Assembly (NCBI GenBank): GCA_950295325.1
Contig: OX485807.1
Location: 14,287,001-14,351,000 of the forward strand
Reading direction: 5' to 3'
From: Polytrichum commune
Taxonomy: Eukaryota > Streptophyta > Polytrichopsida > Polytrichales > Polytrichaceae
DNA: 64,000 bases
The notes beneath the pieces were generated by a model, which was given only the letters and a program-made list of their open reading frames with translations, was not told the origin of the DNA and made no database searches. Position 1 is the first letter of the stretch. The number at the start of each line of letters is the position of its first letter. Of this stretch, positions 36,758 to 48,188 are shown one piece after another. Both the position numbers and the translations under genes were made by a program.

Positions 36758-36800
36758 ACTGGAAAAAACAGGGTACTAAACACCTTGAGTGCTGTGCACA
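36405..36800 (+). repeat. Local duplication in the PP2C-1 leader
   Basis: Two blocks, about 36405-36610 and 36655-36800, share in order GGTTACCTTT/TTAACCTTT, ATTGATACTTACAAGGATA/GTTGATACTCACAAGGATA, GTAGACTGGAAAAACAGGGG/GCAGACTGGAAAAAACAGGG and GTGCTGTGCACA. The second block supplies the candidate splice acceptors. A (GA)17 run lies at 36474-36508. Confidence 0.75.
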
Positions 36801-36939
36801 GAGGTTGTAAAGAGGATGGGTCGGATGCATTGAAGGCGACTTTTGCCACATTAGCATTGTGGTGTCAAGCACATTTTGGAGGATCGCAAAGGGTTAAGTA
36901 ACCTCGTGAAGGTATGAGGGGTGTTTTCGGTGATCGAGA

Positions 36940-37185
36940 ATGGATGAGGATTTGAAACACGAAGACCTGAGATGCTATAATTGGGGGAAGGAATGGATCA
37001 TGATGATGATTCAGAGTAAAGGAAATTCTTCGAGTTGGCAACGAAAATGGGCATGGCGTGTTGGCGCCCTGCAAAGAAACCCTCACAGGTTGGAATACAT
37101 CAGGACAAGAGGGATCGTCAAGATCCACTTCTGTGGTACCAGGATCTGTGTCCACACGCAACTGGGGAATTTTCTTATGCGGTAA
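36940..37185 (+). other. Upstream ORF overlapping the PP2C-1 start
   Basis: An 81-codon frame starts at an ATG 107 nt before the PP2C-1 ATG, in a different frame, and ends inside the coding sequence. If the mRNA contains it, it would reduce initiation at 37047. An additional intron removing it is possible (donor-like AAG|GTATGA at 36910). It has no known protein motif. Confidence 0.3.
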
Positions 37186-38165
37186 TTCAGGCGAACGCGA
37201 TCCTCGAAGACATGAGCCAAGTGGAAACGGGTGTGTTTGGCACATATGTAGGTGTATATGACGGACACGGCGGCCCAGAAGCGTCTCGCAGCATCAGGGA
37301 CACGCTTTACAACCACATCCAAAAATGTAAGGCCGAGGAAGAAGGCATCATGTCGTCTGCCGTGCTTCGCAAAGCGTTCAAAGCGACCGAAGATCGCTTT
37401 TTTGAGATTGTGCGGAAAGGGTGGCTCCTGAAACCACAGCTCGCCGCGACCGGCTCCTGTTGTTTGGCGGGGATGATTTGCGACTCCAATTTGTACATTG
37501 CGAATGTCGGGGACGCGCGCGCAGTGCTCGGGACGTACTCGAAAGAAACCGGATCCGTTGTTGCGAAACAACTATCGAAAGAGCACAACGTGAGTATTCA
37601 GGCGGTACGAGAGGAGTTGATTGCGAAGCATTTTGATGACCCGCAGATCGTGCTGTTGAAACAACAAGTGTGGCGCGTGAAGGGATTGATTCAAGTTTCG
37701 CGCTCAATTGGGGATTTCTACTTGAAGAAACCCGAGTACAACCGCGAGCCGCTCACTGCACGGTTTCGGCTGCCAGAGCCACTCAAAAGACCCGTGATGA
37801 GTGCCGACCCGGAGTGTGCTGTGTATACGCTCGGACCCCGCGACGAGTTCATCGTTTTCGCGTCCGACGGCCTCTGGGAGCATTTGAGCAACAAGGAAGC
37901 GGTGGACATTATTTGCAGCCAACCTCGTCAGGGGATCGCGCGGCGTCTCATTAAAGCGGCGATGCAAGAGGCCGCAAGGAAACGCGAAATGCGATATACA
38001 GATCTGAAAGGGATTGAGCGAGGCATCCGACGGCATTTTCACGACGACATCACTGTCATCGTCGTCTTTCTCGACCCTACTAACAACAGCCATCACAGGA
38101 AAATCCCTTCTCATCACATCTCTGTGAAATGCCCAGTCGACACGCCTCAAAATTCAAGGTCGTAG
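37047..38165 (+). CDS. PP2C-1, clade D protein phosphatase 2C
   Basis: A 372-residue Mn2+/Mg2+-dependent serine/threonine phosphatase. In-frame TAA lies at 37017-37019 and the codon at 37035 is TTG, so the start is the ATG at 37047 (AAAATGG context), giving [10 protein letters not shown]. Domain motifs: YDGHGG at 71-76 (metal Asp72), GSCCL at 136-140, GDARAV at 155-160, VSRSIGD at 217-223, FASDGLWE at 271-278 (metal Asp274) and HDDITV at 332-337. LLWYQD and [13 protein letters not shown] near the N-terminus are hallmarks of plant clade D PP2Cs, which in flowering plants dephosphorylate plasma-membrane H+-ATPase and are inhibited by SAUR proteins. Length is normal for the clade. No intron interrupts the frame, although flowering-plant relatives usually have introns. 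Codons are GC-rich compared with PP2C-2. It is convergent with PP2C-2. Confidence 0.95.
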   Translation: MGMACWRPAKKPSQVGIHQDKRDRQDPLLWYQDLCPHATGEFSYAVIQANAILEDMSQVETGVFGTYVGVYDGHGGPEASRSIRDTLYNHIQKCKAEEEGIMSSAVLRKAFKATEDRFFEIVRKGWLLKPQLAATGSCCLAGMICDSNLYIANVGDARAVLGTYSKETGSVVAKQLSKEHNVSIQAVREELIAKHFDDPQIVLLKQQVWRVKGLIQVSRSIGDFYLKKPEYNREPLTARFRLPEPLKRPVMSADPECAVYTLGPRDEFIVFASDGLWEHLSNKEAVDIICSQPRQGIARRLIKAAMQEAARKREMRYTDLKGIERGIRRHFHDDITVIVVFLDPTNNSHHRKIPSHHISVKCPVDTPQNSRS

Positions 38166-39361
38166 TGTCGCACAGCTCAGCCTCTCTCAGGACATCATTG
38201 TCTTCTTGTATTGGTGTGTTATTGCAGAGTGACTTCTAGTTGGTCAAGACAATTCTGTTCAAGAAACTTAAAACCCCAACAGTTTTTAAGATCCTTCTGG
38301 TTATCTTTCAAGGATGATGAATAAGCCAATTGCCTTCAATATTTTAAACTCTTAAACTGCTTGGAGTCTAGACATGGTTCTCAAGCCGCAAAACAAGTCC
38401 TATCTTTCTCACATTGTCACCAACACTTGAGTGTTAGATAAGAATCTTCTAACCCGGGCACTAGCAGAAGGTACAGCACAACTATGTCATTGTTAGGTTT
38501 GTTTTAGTAGATTCTAACTCTGCTAAGTCGCATAGGATTCTGTAATGAGGATTTGTTTCGACACTCTTTTTGTTCAGGAGCAGTCAAAGGAACAAGCAAA
38601 GGGTGATTTCAGTCGCCCAATATATATTTAAAGACAAGCTCCAGTTGATCATGCACTTTTTCTATTCTCATGTAACACCTGAATCACGAGAGATGACCTG
38701 AAAGTTTCAGAAAGTTCTGTTAAATACTAACTTTCAGTCACTGAATAACAATCCTGTGACCTTTGATTCGGTCTGTTTGTGGCAAAGATATTATGTTACA
38801 GTACAGATTCAAGAGGGTAGTGCCAAAATACTAGTGCCAAAATACAAAAACCCGGTGTCGATGATTTATCTCCAACTCTTCATCAAGAAGACTCTTTGGA
38901 TTAAATACATTCATCACAGTACTGAGGCCCACTGGTACGCAATTGGGTGCTTTACAATTTGCAGATAAACTGAGTGCACCAAATAAACAGGACACAAAGG
39001 TAGACTTCACAATAAGATTGCTAAAAATACAACCATTCAAAACTACAGTAATATCTTGACCTGGAAGTAACAAGAATTCACCTACTTAAGAGATAAACCT
39101 ATACTGAAATTTCGAGATAACCAATTTTGGTCAATCAAAACTTCGCAACACCACAACTCAAATGGTTTCAATGTAATGATGGAAAAAAGACTCACAGGCA
39201 TCTTTTGAGGTTTGATTAACAGAACAGGGTGCAAGGAACTTGGAAGCTAACTTTCACTACAACCTCTTTGCACTAGGGGGAAGGGAAAAGAGAAGAATTC
39301 CTTGTCCTAACCAAGCTGTGTTCTTGAAACCAAAGGTGGCTCTCCAGTGAGTAGAGATACC
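38166..39361. other. Convergent 3' intergenic region
   Basis: 1.2 kb between the stop codons of the two PP2C genes, holding both 3' UTRs. No transposon, TIR or supportable frame is visible. A 14-bp repeat AGTGCCAAAATACT/A occurs at about 38819 and 38833. Confidence 0.6.
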
Positions 39362-40477
39362 TTAGGAAGAAATGTCAACTCCACCTTTAACAGAACTGTG
39401 ATGAGAGATACTACTACCTTTGCAAAGCAACTTATGGTCTAAGAAAACAACCACCACTGTAATATCATCGTGAAAATGCCGTCGAATGCCTCGCTCAATT
39501 TTCTTGAGATCCGAGTACCGCATCTCACGTTTTTTGGCAGCCTCTTGCAAAGCATATTTGATGAGCCGCCGAGCAATTCCAGCACGAGGATGGTTACGGA
39601 CCATGTCAACAGCCTCCTGGTTACTCAAATGCTCCCACAAGCCATCTGATGCAAAAATAACAAACTCGATATCGGGGCTTAGATGAAGTATATTAATATC
39701 CGGCTCTGCACTCATGACAGGTCTCTTTAGAGGCTCCGCCAACCTGAACCGGCCAATAAGAGGTTCACGATTATACTCTGGCTTCTTCAAGTACACGTCC
39801 CCGATCGAGCGTGACACTTGAATCAGACCCTTAACTCGCCAAACCCCATGTTTCAACATGACAATGTGTGAGTCATCAGGGTGTTGTGCCTCGAGCTCCC
39901 GCCGAACCGACTCAACACTTGCATTGTGTTCTGTAGAGATTTCCGTTGCCATCACAGACTGAGTGTCCGGACAGTAACTGCCAAGGACAGCTCTTGAATC
40001 TCCCAGACTAGCGATGTACAGATTGGAATTCCAAATGACCCCCACTAGGCAGCAGGAGCCTACAGCAGCAATTTGTGGCTTGGTGCTCCAATTGTCTTTC
40101 ACAATTTCCAAAAACCCATCCTCGGTCTGTTGGAATGCTTGGCGAAGGACATCCTCTGACATTTCTCCTGCCTCAGTAGCCAATTTCTGGAGGTGAGGGT
40201 ACAGGGTATCATTAATATAACGTGCTGTGTCAGGGCCTCCATGTCCATCATATATACCAATAAATGTTCCAAAAGGACCAGTCTCCACCTGGCTCATATC
40301 CTCCAGTATCGCATTAGCCTGCACCACAGCAATAGAGAACTCGCCAACCGCATGATCAACCAGATCCCTGTACCAAAGTAACGGATCAAGATTATCTCCA
40401 TTCTCTTCCCCCAGGTGCGTGTACTTCCGCACCGGACGCCAACATGCCATCAACATCTTCATTACCCACTCTACCAT
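39362..40477 (-). CDS. PP2C-2, clade D protein phosphatase 2C
   Basis: A 371-residue phosphatase of the same clade as PP2C-1, about 70% identical by eye and higher in the C-terminal half. The ATG at 40477 has a purine at -3 and G at +4; methionines 6, 8 and 10 are alternative starts, and the shared core begins MACWRP. Motifs: YDGHGG at 76-81 (metal Asp77), GSCCL at 140-144, GDSRAV at 159-164, VSRSIGD at 221-227, FASDGLWE at 275-282 (metal Asp278) and HDDITV at 336-341. All catalytic residues are kept. It too has no intron in the frame. Codon use is less GC-rich than in PP2C-1, so the pair is not a recent duplicate. The C-terminal tail after FLD differs from PP2C-1. Confidence 0.95.
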   Translation of the reverse strand: MVEWVMKMLMACWRPVRKYTHLGEENGDNLDPLLWYRDLVDHAVGEFSIAVVQANAILEDMSQVETGPFGTFIGIYDGHGGPDTARYINDTLYPHLQKLATEAGEMSEDVLRQAFQQTEDGFLEIVKDNWSTKPQIAAVGSCCLVGVIWNSNLYIASLGDSRAVLGSYCPDTQSVMATEISTEHNASVESVRRELEAQHPDDSHIVMLKHGVWRVKGLIQVSRSIGDVYLKKPEYNREPLIGRFRLAEPLKRPVMSAEPDINILHLSPDIEFVIFASDGLWEHLSNQEAVDMVRNHPRAGIARRLIKYALQEAAKKREMRYSDLKKIERGIRRHFHDDITVVVVFLDHKLLCKGSSISHHSSVKGGVDISS

Positions 40478-43400
40478 CTCTCATCTGCTCCTCAACCTGT
40501 TTCTTCATCCCTCCAGTCCATTCCCTCTCCTTGTTTCCCTCCTATTTCAGATCCTTGAGCTCTCTTTCCACTTATGCTCTCATGTGAGGGATGATGATGT
40601 CACCTCCCTGCTTGTTGGATCAGATTCTTCACATTATCAAATAAGATTTCCCCCACTGATTCTAAATAAATGCACACACGATCTTGTTCTAATCCTAATT
40701 TACTATACCTCTGCACCAAGTACCTTCTAGGTTGGCCTGCTTAAAATTGCCAAAGTGACACTATCCTTCTCCCTGGTCAACAATGATTCAATCAAGAATC
40801 TTCCAGAATTCAAAATTCTTCAATTTTGTGTGAAGTCATCCTTTGCCTTAAGTCTTTTTACTCCTCTGCATACATCAACCCAGACAGCACGTGTAAGTCA
40901 AATTCCTCTTGATTACCTGCAGAAAACCAACACTTGCAAAAATTAATTTTATTTATTTAAAAAAGCAAGTGATGGAAACTGGTCCTTTCAAGACACAACA
41001 TGATAATATCCCTGTCAAATATCTAATGAACACCACTGACAGCATGCCTCCATTTATAAAAGAAAGGGCCTGACCAAAACTTCTGTGCCCCACCAGGTGC
41101 CTGCACAAAAGCCTACCACAGAAAAAAAACCTCTACACACCAAATTTACCCATCTATAAAGTGCACAATTTAAGATACTTCATCTCCAGATGAGACCTGA
41201 CAGTTTGCATATTTGGAATAAACTTACGCCATTCAAATGTAGAATGATATAGCAAAATCCTGTCTACTTGCACATTACCTCGAAGGTTCTGCAAAAAAAA
41301 CTGTTACTGCTAGCCCCTTCCAAGCATCTGGAGTGACATCCTTCCTATCCGTTAGGCTGGTTGAAATCTGTTGCACCTGCAACACCACCAAAAGTGATTT
41401 CAAGGGATATTGCTACCTATTGGATACAACTTTGCCCAAGTACAAAAACGTTTCATTGACACTGAGTTCAGCCATCGAGGTGCATTCCCTAGAACATCTG
41501 CAAAAGACCATTTTACAACAAACATAGTCAATGGAAAACACAGCTCCCTCTCAAATCCTTATACCTGTTAAAATAGCAGTTAGGGCTGCAAGAGGAGCAA
41601 TCCAATTACTCACCTACAGCAATCATAAAACAAGTGCAGAAGATAATCATCTCTGACATTTTCAGCATTGAGGATTCCGATGGCACCAACAGCTTCTTTT
41701 ATGTAGCGCACACTGAATTCAACCTTCACAAAAGCACCTGCTCAATCTCAGGAATGATCTTTATTTTCGTAGTCATCCAATTCTTCACATCACACTTCAT
41801 CAATAACCCCCAAACAGATTTCTGGTACAGCATGAGAATGAAGTATATACACATGAAACTACAGCTGCACTTTCTCATGCAAGAAACACCACAAACAGAA
41901 CACCTCAACATCCAAGGGCTTGTTAGTATTCTGAAGTGTCATAATAGGTCAATGCACTACTGTATAGTGGTAATCAAAATTTAGTCCAAGCATACACAAA
42001 TTCTTTATTTGCACACACATTCAAGGCAGATTGCGGAGGCTGTAACAATACACCTACAGAGTGTTCAACATGTTCCATCCATCAAGCAGAGGTTACCTAT
42101 TTCCATGCATACTCCTAAGAGAAATAGGGGCTGTTTAGTACATGTAGTAAAAATCTATGCCAATTATTAATGGACAAATATACAGATGACACTCTTTGCA
42201 TTTATCTGCTGCAAGATTATGAAGCTTTTGCAATCCCATGGTACTGTTCAGGTGTCTAACTACAGATGACAATAGGCTCACAAACACTCTCTTTGAAGCC
42301 AACTTGATCGAAACACTGCGGTCTCGTGGACTTTCTAACCATTAGAATGTGAGACTTGCAACTACCTCAGGACCACCCAAACGTCAATAAGAAACACAAG
42401 CCCTCTCTCACTGAACCCTAGTTCTTCTCCAGAGAATTGAACCGTGTCCACTACCTGCAACCTACCAGGTTGGAATCTAAGCTCTATACTATCAATATGG
42501 ACAGGGCTATCTACAAAGAAGTTGTAGGGGCGCACTTGTAGCTCACTAGTTGTTTGTCACATTTGACGCAGTGAGCAGTTGCAGGTGAATGAGCATAAAA
42601 TCTGTATGTAGTCCCTCTCTCATGCTCATCATCCCTGCCTACACAGCAACAAATTTGTGTAGATCCATCCGCACAGGTGCACTTTTGGTGTCTCCAGGTG
42701 TGACAGCATGATGGTCAGCCTGATAAACAACACGTTAGAAAGAAACATCAGCAACTCAACCAATTCTACATCGTAACAAACACAGGCACTGGGAACAACA
42801 TGAAAGATCGGTTATCGGATAGACAAAAGAATAGGCTGAGTTAACGACATGGCATTCATTCAACCGGCCACTTCACATACAATCTTGCTCATACAAACAA
42901 AAGCAGATACCCTTAATGGTGGGCATTATTTGGATCACCAAAACCTACGCAATTTCAGGAAGTTCCGTTCAGCCCACAGCCATCAATCCACCCACTGACC
43001 AACCTGCCTGACACTAAAATGTGCAACCGATTGTTACAGAATTCTGCCACATGATTTCCGCAATAATGATTGCATCATGCATTTTAGCAACTATTCTCTA
43101 CTTAGTATCTATAGTGTGCACACGATACCTATGGGGCTTGGATACTGATATGAAATGGTGATAAATGTCAGAAAACAGAAGCATCTTGCACTTTTCCCCA
43201 TATTGAGGTCCCAAATGAAAAGATGTTTCAAGAAATTAGAGCTTCAATGTCCGTGGTCATGAATTTAAAAACCCAACAAAACACACGTTCGGGTTGGCAC
43301 ATTGCCCCATTCCGAAGCTCTTTGCGCACACTGAGCGTCTGAAACTAAATCCTAGGTTATAAAGCATACACATAGCATTGTCAGCCCTAAAACCTTTCCC

Positions 43401-44790
43401 GGACACTATAAACCCTAGCCTATGGCTGCCCAGTTACCCACAATATCCTCTGCTGACTCAACAGGCCTACTCAACATGTGGAACATTTAATGCGCACCTA
43501 GGTGCAACAACTTCCTGACCATTTTCCGAATTTCCAGCGATCCTCGTAAGGAAGCTACGTAAAGCATTCCCTTCAAATTTCGTCAAGAAATAAACAGGGG
43601 ATGCAGTACGAAAGCCTTTCTGGTAACCCCCTTATATGGTCCTACCTAAGACTACAAAGTAGACGCACGCAAGCCGAATCGTACACTATACGGTGTGACA
43701 CCGCCACACAAGTCCAGAACTGAATTTGAGAGAGACGAAACCACAAGAAACAAGAACCGACACAAAACCCCGTAAAACCCACGCCCTACAGACAGACTCA
43801 CTCACTCACTCACACATTTACTAATGCTTGGGGCAGACTCTTCCAGCTTGAAGGAAACAATTCCAACGAGAGAGACACCGCAATCGACACGGAGTAATGA
43901 AGGGTCAACTCCCACCGCACCTCGTAAAGAGATGACACGCCAACTAAGGCGAAAATACCGGCACGCGTCCACCGCACCAACAACTTGAACCGCCCTAACC
44001 CAAACCCCAAGGCCCTAATCCTCCGGCCATCTCAAATCAATCCCAAACCCTGAACAATCCCGCCATTCCATTTCATTCATTCGGCAGACAAGAAATCAAA
44101 GTTGAGCCCAACCGGTGACCGTGTAGGTAGAGAGCACCTAGACATACCAGAGTGTGAAAAGAAATTGAATCTCAGCATGTCCATATACCAAAACCCCAAG
44201 GCCCTCATGGTCTCTCTATCTCTCTCTCTCTCATATCAACCCCCAAATACGTCATCCGCCATTCCTTCACAGGCAAGAAACCAAAGCTGCTGACCCCAAA
44301 CGGCGAATCCCCTTTCGTCATCGGAGAATAACGGGAATTCCACCTGTTGAAGCCAATGAAAACCTTCCTTACTTACTTACTCCCTTTACTTACTTACCCG
44401 AAAGCCTCATCATGTGAAACCCCAAACCCTGAGAGAAGTGCACCATTGAGGCAAGACACAAAGGAAACGGAGGGAAGAGGTGACCGAAAGCATGCAAGTA
44501 TACCTGGATGCCAGAGTGTCATGGAAGGAGGAGCAGGGGGAATTGCGATGATTAAGACGCACAGCGTGATTGCGCAGGCGCATAGGGGCGTGTGAATCGC
44601 ATGGAGAAGGAGAAGGAGAAAGGGGGGAAGGGGGGAAGGGGGGAAGGGGGGGGGAGGAAGGCGGGAGGTAGAAGGGAGGCAAACAGACAGAAAATGAGCT
44701 CCAAACCCTAAACCGTGGCGAGACGAAGGAGAAGGAGAAGGAGAAGGAAGGGCTTTGGAGTAACTTAACGCGGAGGGCAAGTGTCTGCGT
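40478..44790 (-). other. Probable leader and introns of PP2C-2
   Basis: 4.3 kb upstream of the PP2C-2 start without recognisable transposons or coding frames. On the minus strand a pyrimidine/GAAGG-rich segment at about 44790-44505 looks like a leader exon, ending in a donor CCAG|GTATAC (44504/44503). A good acceptor TTTTCTGCAG|G lies at 40917/40916. One long leader intron would join these. Inferred from signals only; an unrelated non-coding gene in this space cannot be excluded. Confidence 0.35.
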
Positions 44791-44811
44791 TGAGTCAATT
44801 CACTCCCTTGC

Positions 44812-44990
44812 TAACTTGTTAGTAAATTAGTTGCTTGCCCTTTTCCTTCGCGAACCTTCCACGAACTCGCTTTCATCATGCCCCCCTCCCCTCCTCTCCT
44901 CTCCTCTCCTCTAGTCCTCTCCTTTCCTTTCCTTGCCTTACCTTGCCTTGCTACCCACCCTACTTTTTATTTCGCCTCGCTCCGGGCCTA
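44812..44990. repeat. PP2C-2 upstream segment, duplicated at 46068
   Basis: Shares with 46068-46205: CTTGCTAACTT, CTTGCC, TTTCNNCGAACC/AAACCTTTCC, ACTCGCTTTCATCATG/ACTCACTTCATCGTG, the CTCCTCTCC run and CACCCACCCTA. The tract is strongly pyrimidine-rich. Confidence 0.6.
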
Positions 44991-45044
44991 ACTTAAATTA
45001 TTAGGTTACCCTATAACAAAACTTCTCCAATGCAATTCGTCATT

Positions 45045-45126
45045 CATAACATTATTTAGATTCATAACAGTGTTTTGTGCGACTGATTGTATTTCACGTA
45101 ATATTCCCGAATATTCCTCACATGCA
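45045..45126. mobile_element. Truncated H-family foldback element
   Basis: Left-arm match CATAACATTATTTAGATTC to 61481-61598. The right arm is absent and the sequence passes directly into an I-family copy. Confidence 0.55.
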
Positions 45127-45257
45127 ATCTATTGCGGCTCAACCAAGAAAATGCATAAATAAATCATTTTGGTTGGTTACCGGAGGGTTTTGGTTACCCA
45201 TTATCCAGAAATATGATTATTTATGCAATTGTTTGTCATGAGTTGCATCGGTCAAGT
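45126..45257. mobile_element. I-family foldback element, degenerate copy
   Basis: Shares CAAGAAAATGCATA, ATCATTTTGGTTG, GGAGGGTTTTGGTTA and ATGAGTTGCA with the near-perfect copy at 58878-59013. Confidence 0.6.
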
Positions 45258-45324
45258 TACAACAGATGATTGTAATGAACAAGGTTTTTTTTCTAGTGTT
45301 AGTGTGCCCTTCACCATGCAATAA

Positions 45325-45757
45325 GGGCCGTTTTACACACATGCTTGACTTCATGAAAATTTCATTTATGATTTTATCATGGTCATAGTCAGCGGTTCAA
45401 ATACCATGTGGTCAAGAGAAATCCACCTCAACCTTAAAAACACTTGGTCACACGTCATAGTGTAAAACATGCTTACATCTGGACATAATGTTTTTGATGA
45501 AAATAAAAATTTCTTTGACATGGTCACCCTTATTGTCCGCTAAGACACCCTGGTTGGGTTCTATCATCACAAATCCAGGTGACCACCACACAATGTCCAT
45601 TCCCAGACATGTAGGATTCCATGTCATTTTCTCATCCATTCCCTATAATAGGTGACCTTGTGTAAAATAAAATGGGATTGCCACTCGTTTTTCAACCAAT
45701 GGGAAGATTTTGAGAAAGCAATACTCATGGTCACCGGTCACTAGTGCAAACAGACTC
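45325..45757. mobile_element. PIF/Harbinger-type MITE, 433 bp
   Basis: Left GGGCCGTTTTACACACATG, right complement GAGTCTGTTTGCACTAGTG, flanked by direct TAA at 45322-45324 and 45758-45760. A related fragment with TAAGTGGGCCATGAG-type words may start near 45835. Confidence 0.75.
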
Positions 45758-46067
45758 TAAGTATTAGCCATTGATTTATTGTCTCCAACCTTGACTACCT
45801 CGGACCCTTTCCAACACGGCTCAATTGTAATAGCCATGCAAGAGTCGTTTTACAAATGTGAGCAAGGGCCATGAGAAAATATGATATAGGATTTCTTATG
45901 ACACACATCACTTTTTAAAGCCTTGGTCACAGGACATAATGTAAAGCAAACTTAGACCAAGACATGACGTTTCTAATAATAATCAATTTTAATTCATGTT
46001 TAAATGATTGGTGGAAAACATACTTGCTAGAGATATATGATCCATCCCAACTCCATTCCTCACTCGG

Positions 46068-46210
46068 AGCCCCTCTTGCTAACTTCATTACTTGCCTTTT
46101 TTTTCAAACCTTTCCTCAAACTCACTTCATCGTGTCTCTCCCCTCTTCTCCTCTCCTTTTCCTTTCCTCACCACCCACCCTATTTTTCTAAATGGCCTCA
46201 TGCCCCCAAC
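46068..46210. repeat. Duplicate of the PP2C-2 upstream segment
   Basis: Diverged copy of 44812-44990 in the same orientation, 1.25 kb further from the gene. Confidence 0.6.
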
Positions 46211-46257
46211 GTAAGTTGGTTAGTGTGCCCTTCACCATGCAATACCCATAAATGAAT

Positions 46258-46376
46258 TAATGATGGGTGTGCACTAGAATCAAAGATCCAAAAAGACTTC
46301 CAAATCGAGCAATCATGTTGGTTGCAAAATTTTGGACCCAAGGAGTTTACATCATAATCCAAGTCCAATGCGTGAA
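46258..46376 (-). mobile_element. Partial D-family repeat
   Basis: AAAATTTTGGACCCAAGGAG and GTGCACTAGAATCAAAGATCC match the D-element right arm. It lies next to a fuller copy at 46419. Confidence 0.5.
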
Positions 46377-46418
46377 GAAACAAAGCGTTCCCTTCATCGC
46401 AAAATACCCATAAACTAA

Positions 46419-46746
46419 GGGTGGGTTACACCAAGGTCCACGAGCAAAGAAACTCCAAAATCTAAGTGATCCTATTGGTGGGGAGCCAAAGTTTGGACAC
46501 AAGTAGTTGACACTAGGGCCGGGATCAAGATATACACAAAAAAATTATTAAAAATAAATAAAATGGCATTAATATGGTGCCACTTTGTGGTCATCTTGGC
46601 GGGTCCCCACTCAAAAAAAAAGCTTCTCCTAGTTTGAGAAATTGATCTTCAAACGTGGGTGCAACCTCGAGTCCAAATGTAGGGTCTGCTAAGGGATGTT
46701 GTGGACCTCAAGTTTCTTGGACTCGGACCCTAATGCAACCCCACCC
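46419..46746 (-). mobile_element. D-family MITE, near full length
   Basis: Left GGGTGGGTTACACCAAGGTCC, right complement GGGTGGGGTTGCATTAGGGTC. Left flank TAA (46416-46418) but right flank TTG, so a PIF-like duplication is suggested rather than shown. The interior is reversed relative to 31040-31330. Confidence 0.65.
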
Positions 46747-47832
46747 TTGTCTTCGTGCTTTTGACTTCTTGGGCCCCTTTCCACAATGGCCCTTGATTCA
46801 TGGTGGCCGTGCTAATGGGTCATATGAAAAATCCTACCCCTATAGGTTCGTGGTTGATGCATCCCAATTATAGCGTTCACACTTGTTTGTTTCATTTGGA
46901 GTTATTTGTTGCTATAACTTTTTACCAATAATATCATTTTTACTTAAATAACATAAACAAATAATATGTACATCAAGGAACATAGTAGAACTTAATAGCT
47001 CCTCTTAGTAAAAAGTAACAACAATGCATAATTCAAAATGGTAAACCATAATAATAGGTGTAAGATGTAATTAGCACGTAGATTGATGTAGAATGTAGAT
47101 GATGAAACCTAACCCCTAAATCCCTACAAAGTCAAAAAGCACTTGCGAGCACTTTTCAAAGATATCTTTCTCAAAGCAAAACAAATTCATTAATAGTTTG
47201 TTCTTTTCACTTTGAGCCCATTATACCTATAGTTCTACACCATCCATAGCAAAGCCAATCAATATATATGTATTAATGACTCTTAGAAACGGACACTGTT
47301 ACAAAATTAATTGTTTGAGAAAGGTCAATGACATGGTTCTATTTAGATTTTCCACCAATTTATGAAACTCATGTCTTTAACCAATCATGTCAATGATCAA
47401 TAGATTTGATACATCTTATAAATTCTAATTGTCAGTGAGGAAATATATTTCTTAAATGATTTAGTGAAGACCCAAGACATTGATCCTCGTTGTAATTGTA
47501 TGGATGTGGTCTTAAATTCATTCTCTACGCCACTCCTATGTACATCAACTGCAAAATACATATAATACATCTTTGATTCAAGTTGAAACTCCAAGGCCAA
47601 TGTGCTCACCCGTTCCACCACACCCATCAATAATGGGTGAGGGTGGTGTTTTATGCGGTCTTCAATAGTTGAGGTTGATGCTTGTCTCAAGGATTCCATA
47701 ACACTCTTTGAGTCCATGCCATACGTGTGTTTGGTGGTGGCTATTTGTTAGATTAAGCTTCTATGCAAAGTTATTATTATGACTAAGCTTTTCTTTTGTG
47801 TATTTCAAGCAACGTACAAGGAGAACAAATTG
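46747..47832. other. No gene seen
   Basis: A minus-strand frame at 47397-47717 (106 codons) shows no known motif. Confidence 0.5.
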
Positions 47833-48188
47833 CTACACTAAATAATCCTATTAGTGTCGGTGGAAATTAGCGTGGGCTACATTAATTTTTTGGTCAAGGT
47901 ATAATTAATTAACGTGGGTCCAAGACCCCAGGTCTTCCTCTAAGTCTTCAAGACGACTTCCCACCAACACATTAAATATTAGTTGTAAGACAAAAGTAAC
48001 AAAAATTAAAACAATTCCCCAAAAGTAGTTATTTTTAGAAATAAATTAAAATGTCTCACACTAATTTTCTACTAGGGAATGTAATATGGGTTGAAGGATT
48101 TCATGGCCCACGTTGATTCTCGTTATGAGAATCAACATGGGCTCTAGAGAATTAATGTGGTCTACAATAATAGGACTATTTAGTGTAG
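47833..48188 (-). mobile_element. B-family CTA/TAG MITE
   Basis: CTACACTAAATAATCC...GGACTATTTAGTGTAG. The interior GGGTCCAAGACCCCAGGTC and GGGCTACATTAAT is reversed relative to 21209-21706. Confidence 0.75.

Noticed and set aside
37035-37046. PP2C-1 start at 37035
   Set aside because: The codon is TTG. The first in-frame ATG after the upstream stop at 37017 is at 37047, which has a good context and matches the MACWRP start of PP2C-2.
37083-37571. 162-codon minus-strand frame across PP2C-1
   Set aside because: It is a shadow of the GC-rich PP2C-1 coding frame, as are the other antisense frames between 37307 and 38150.
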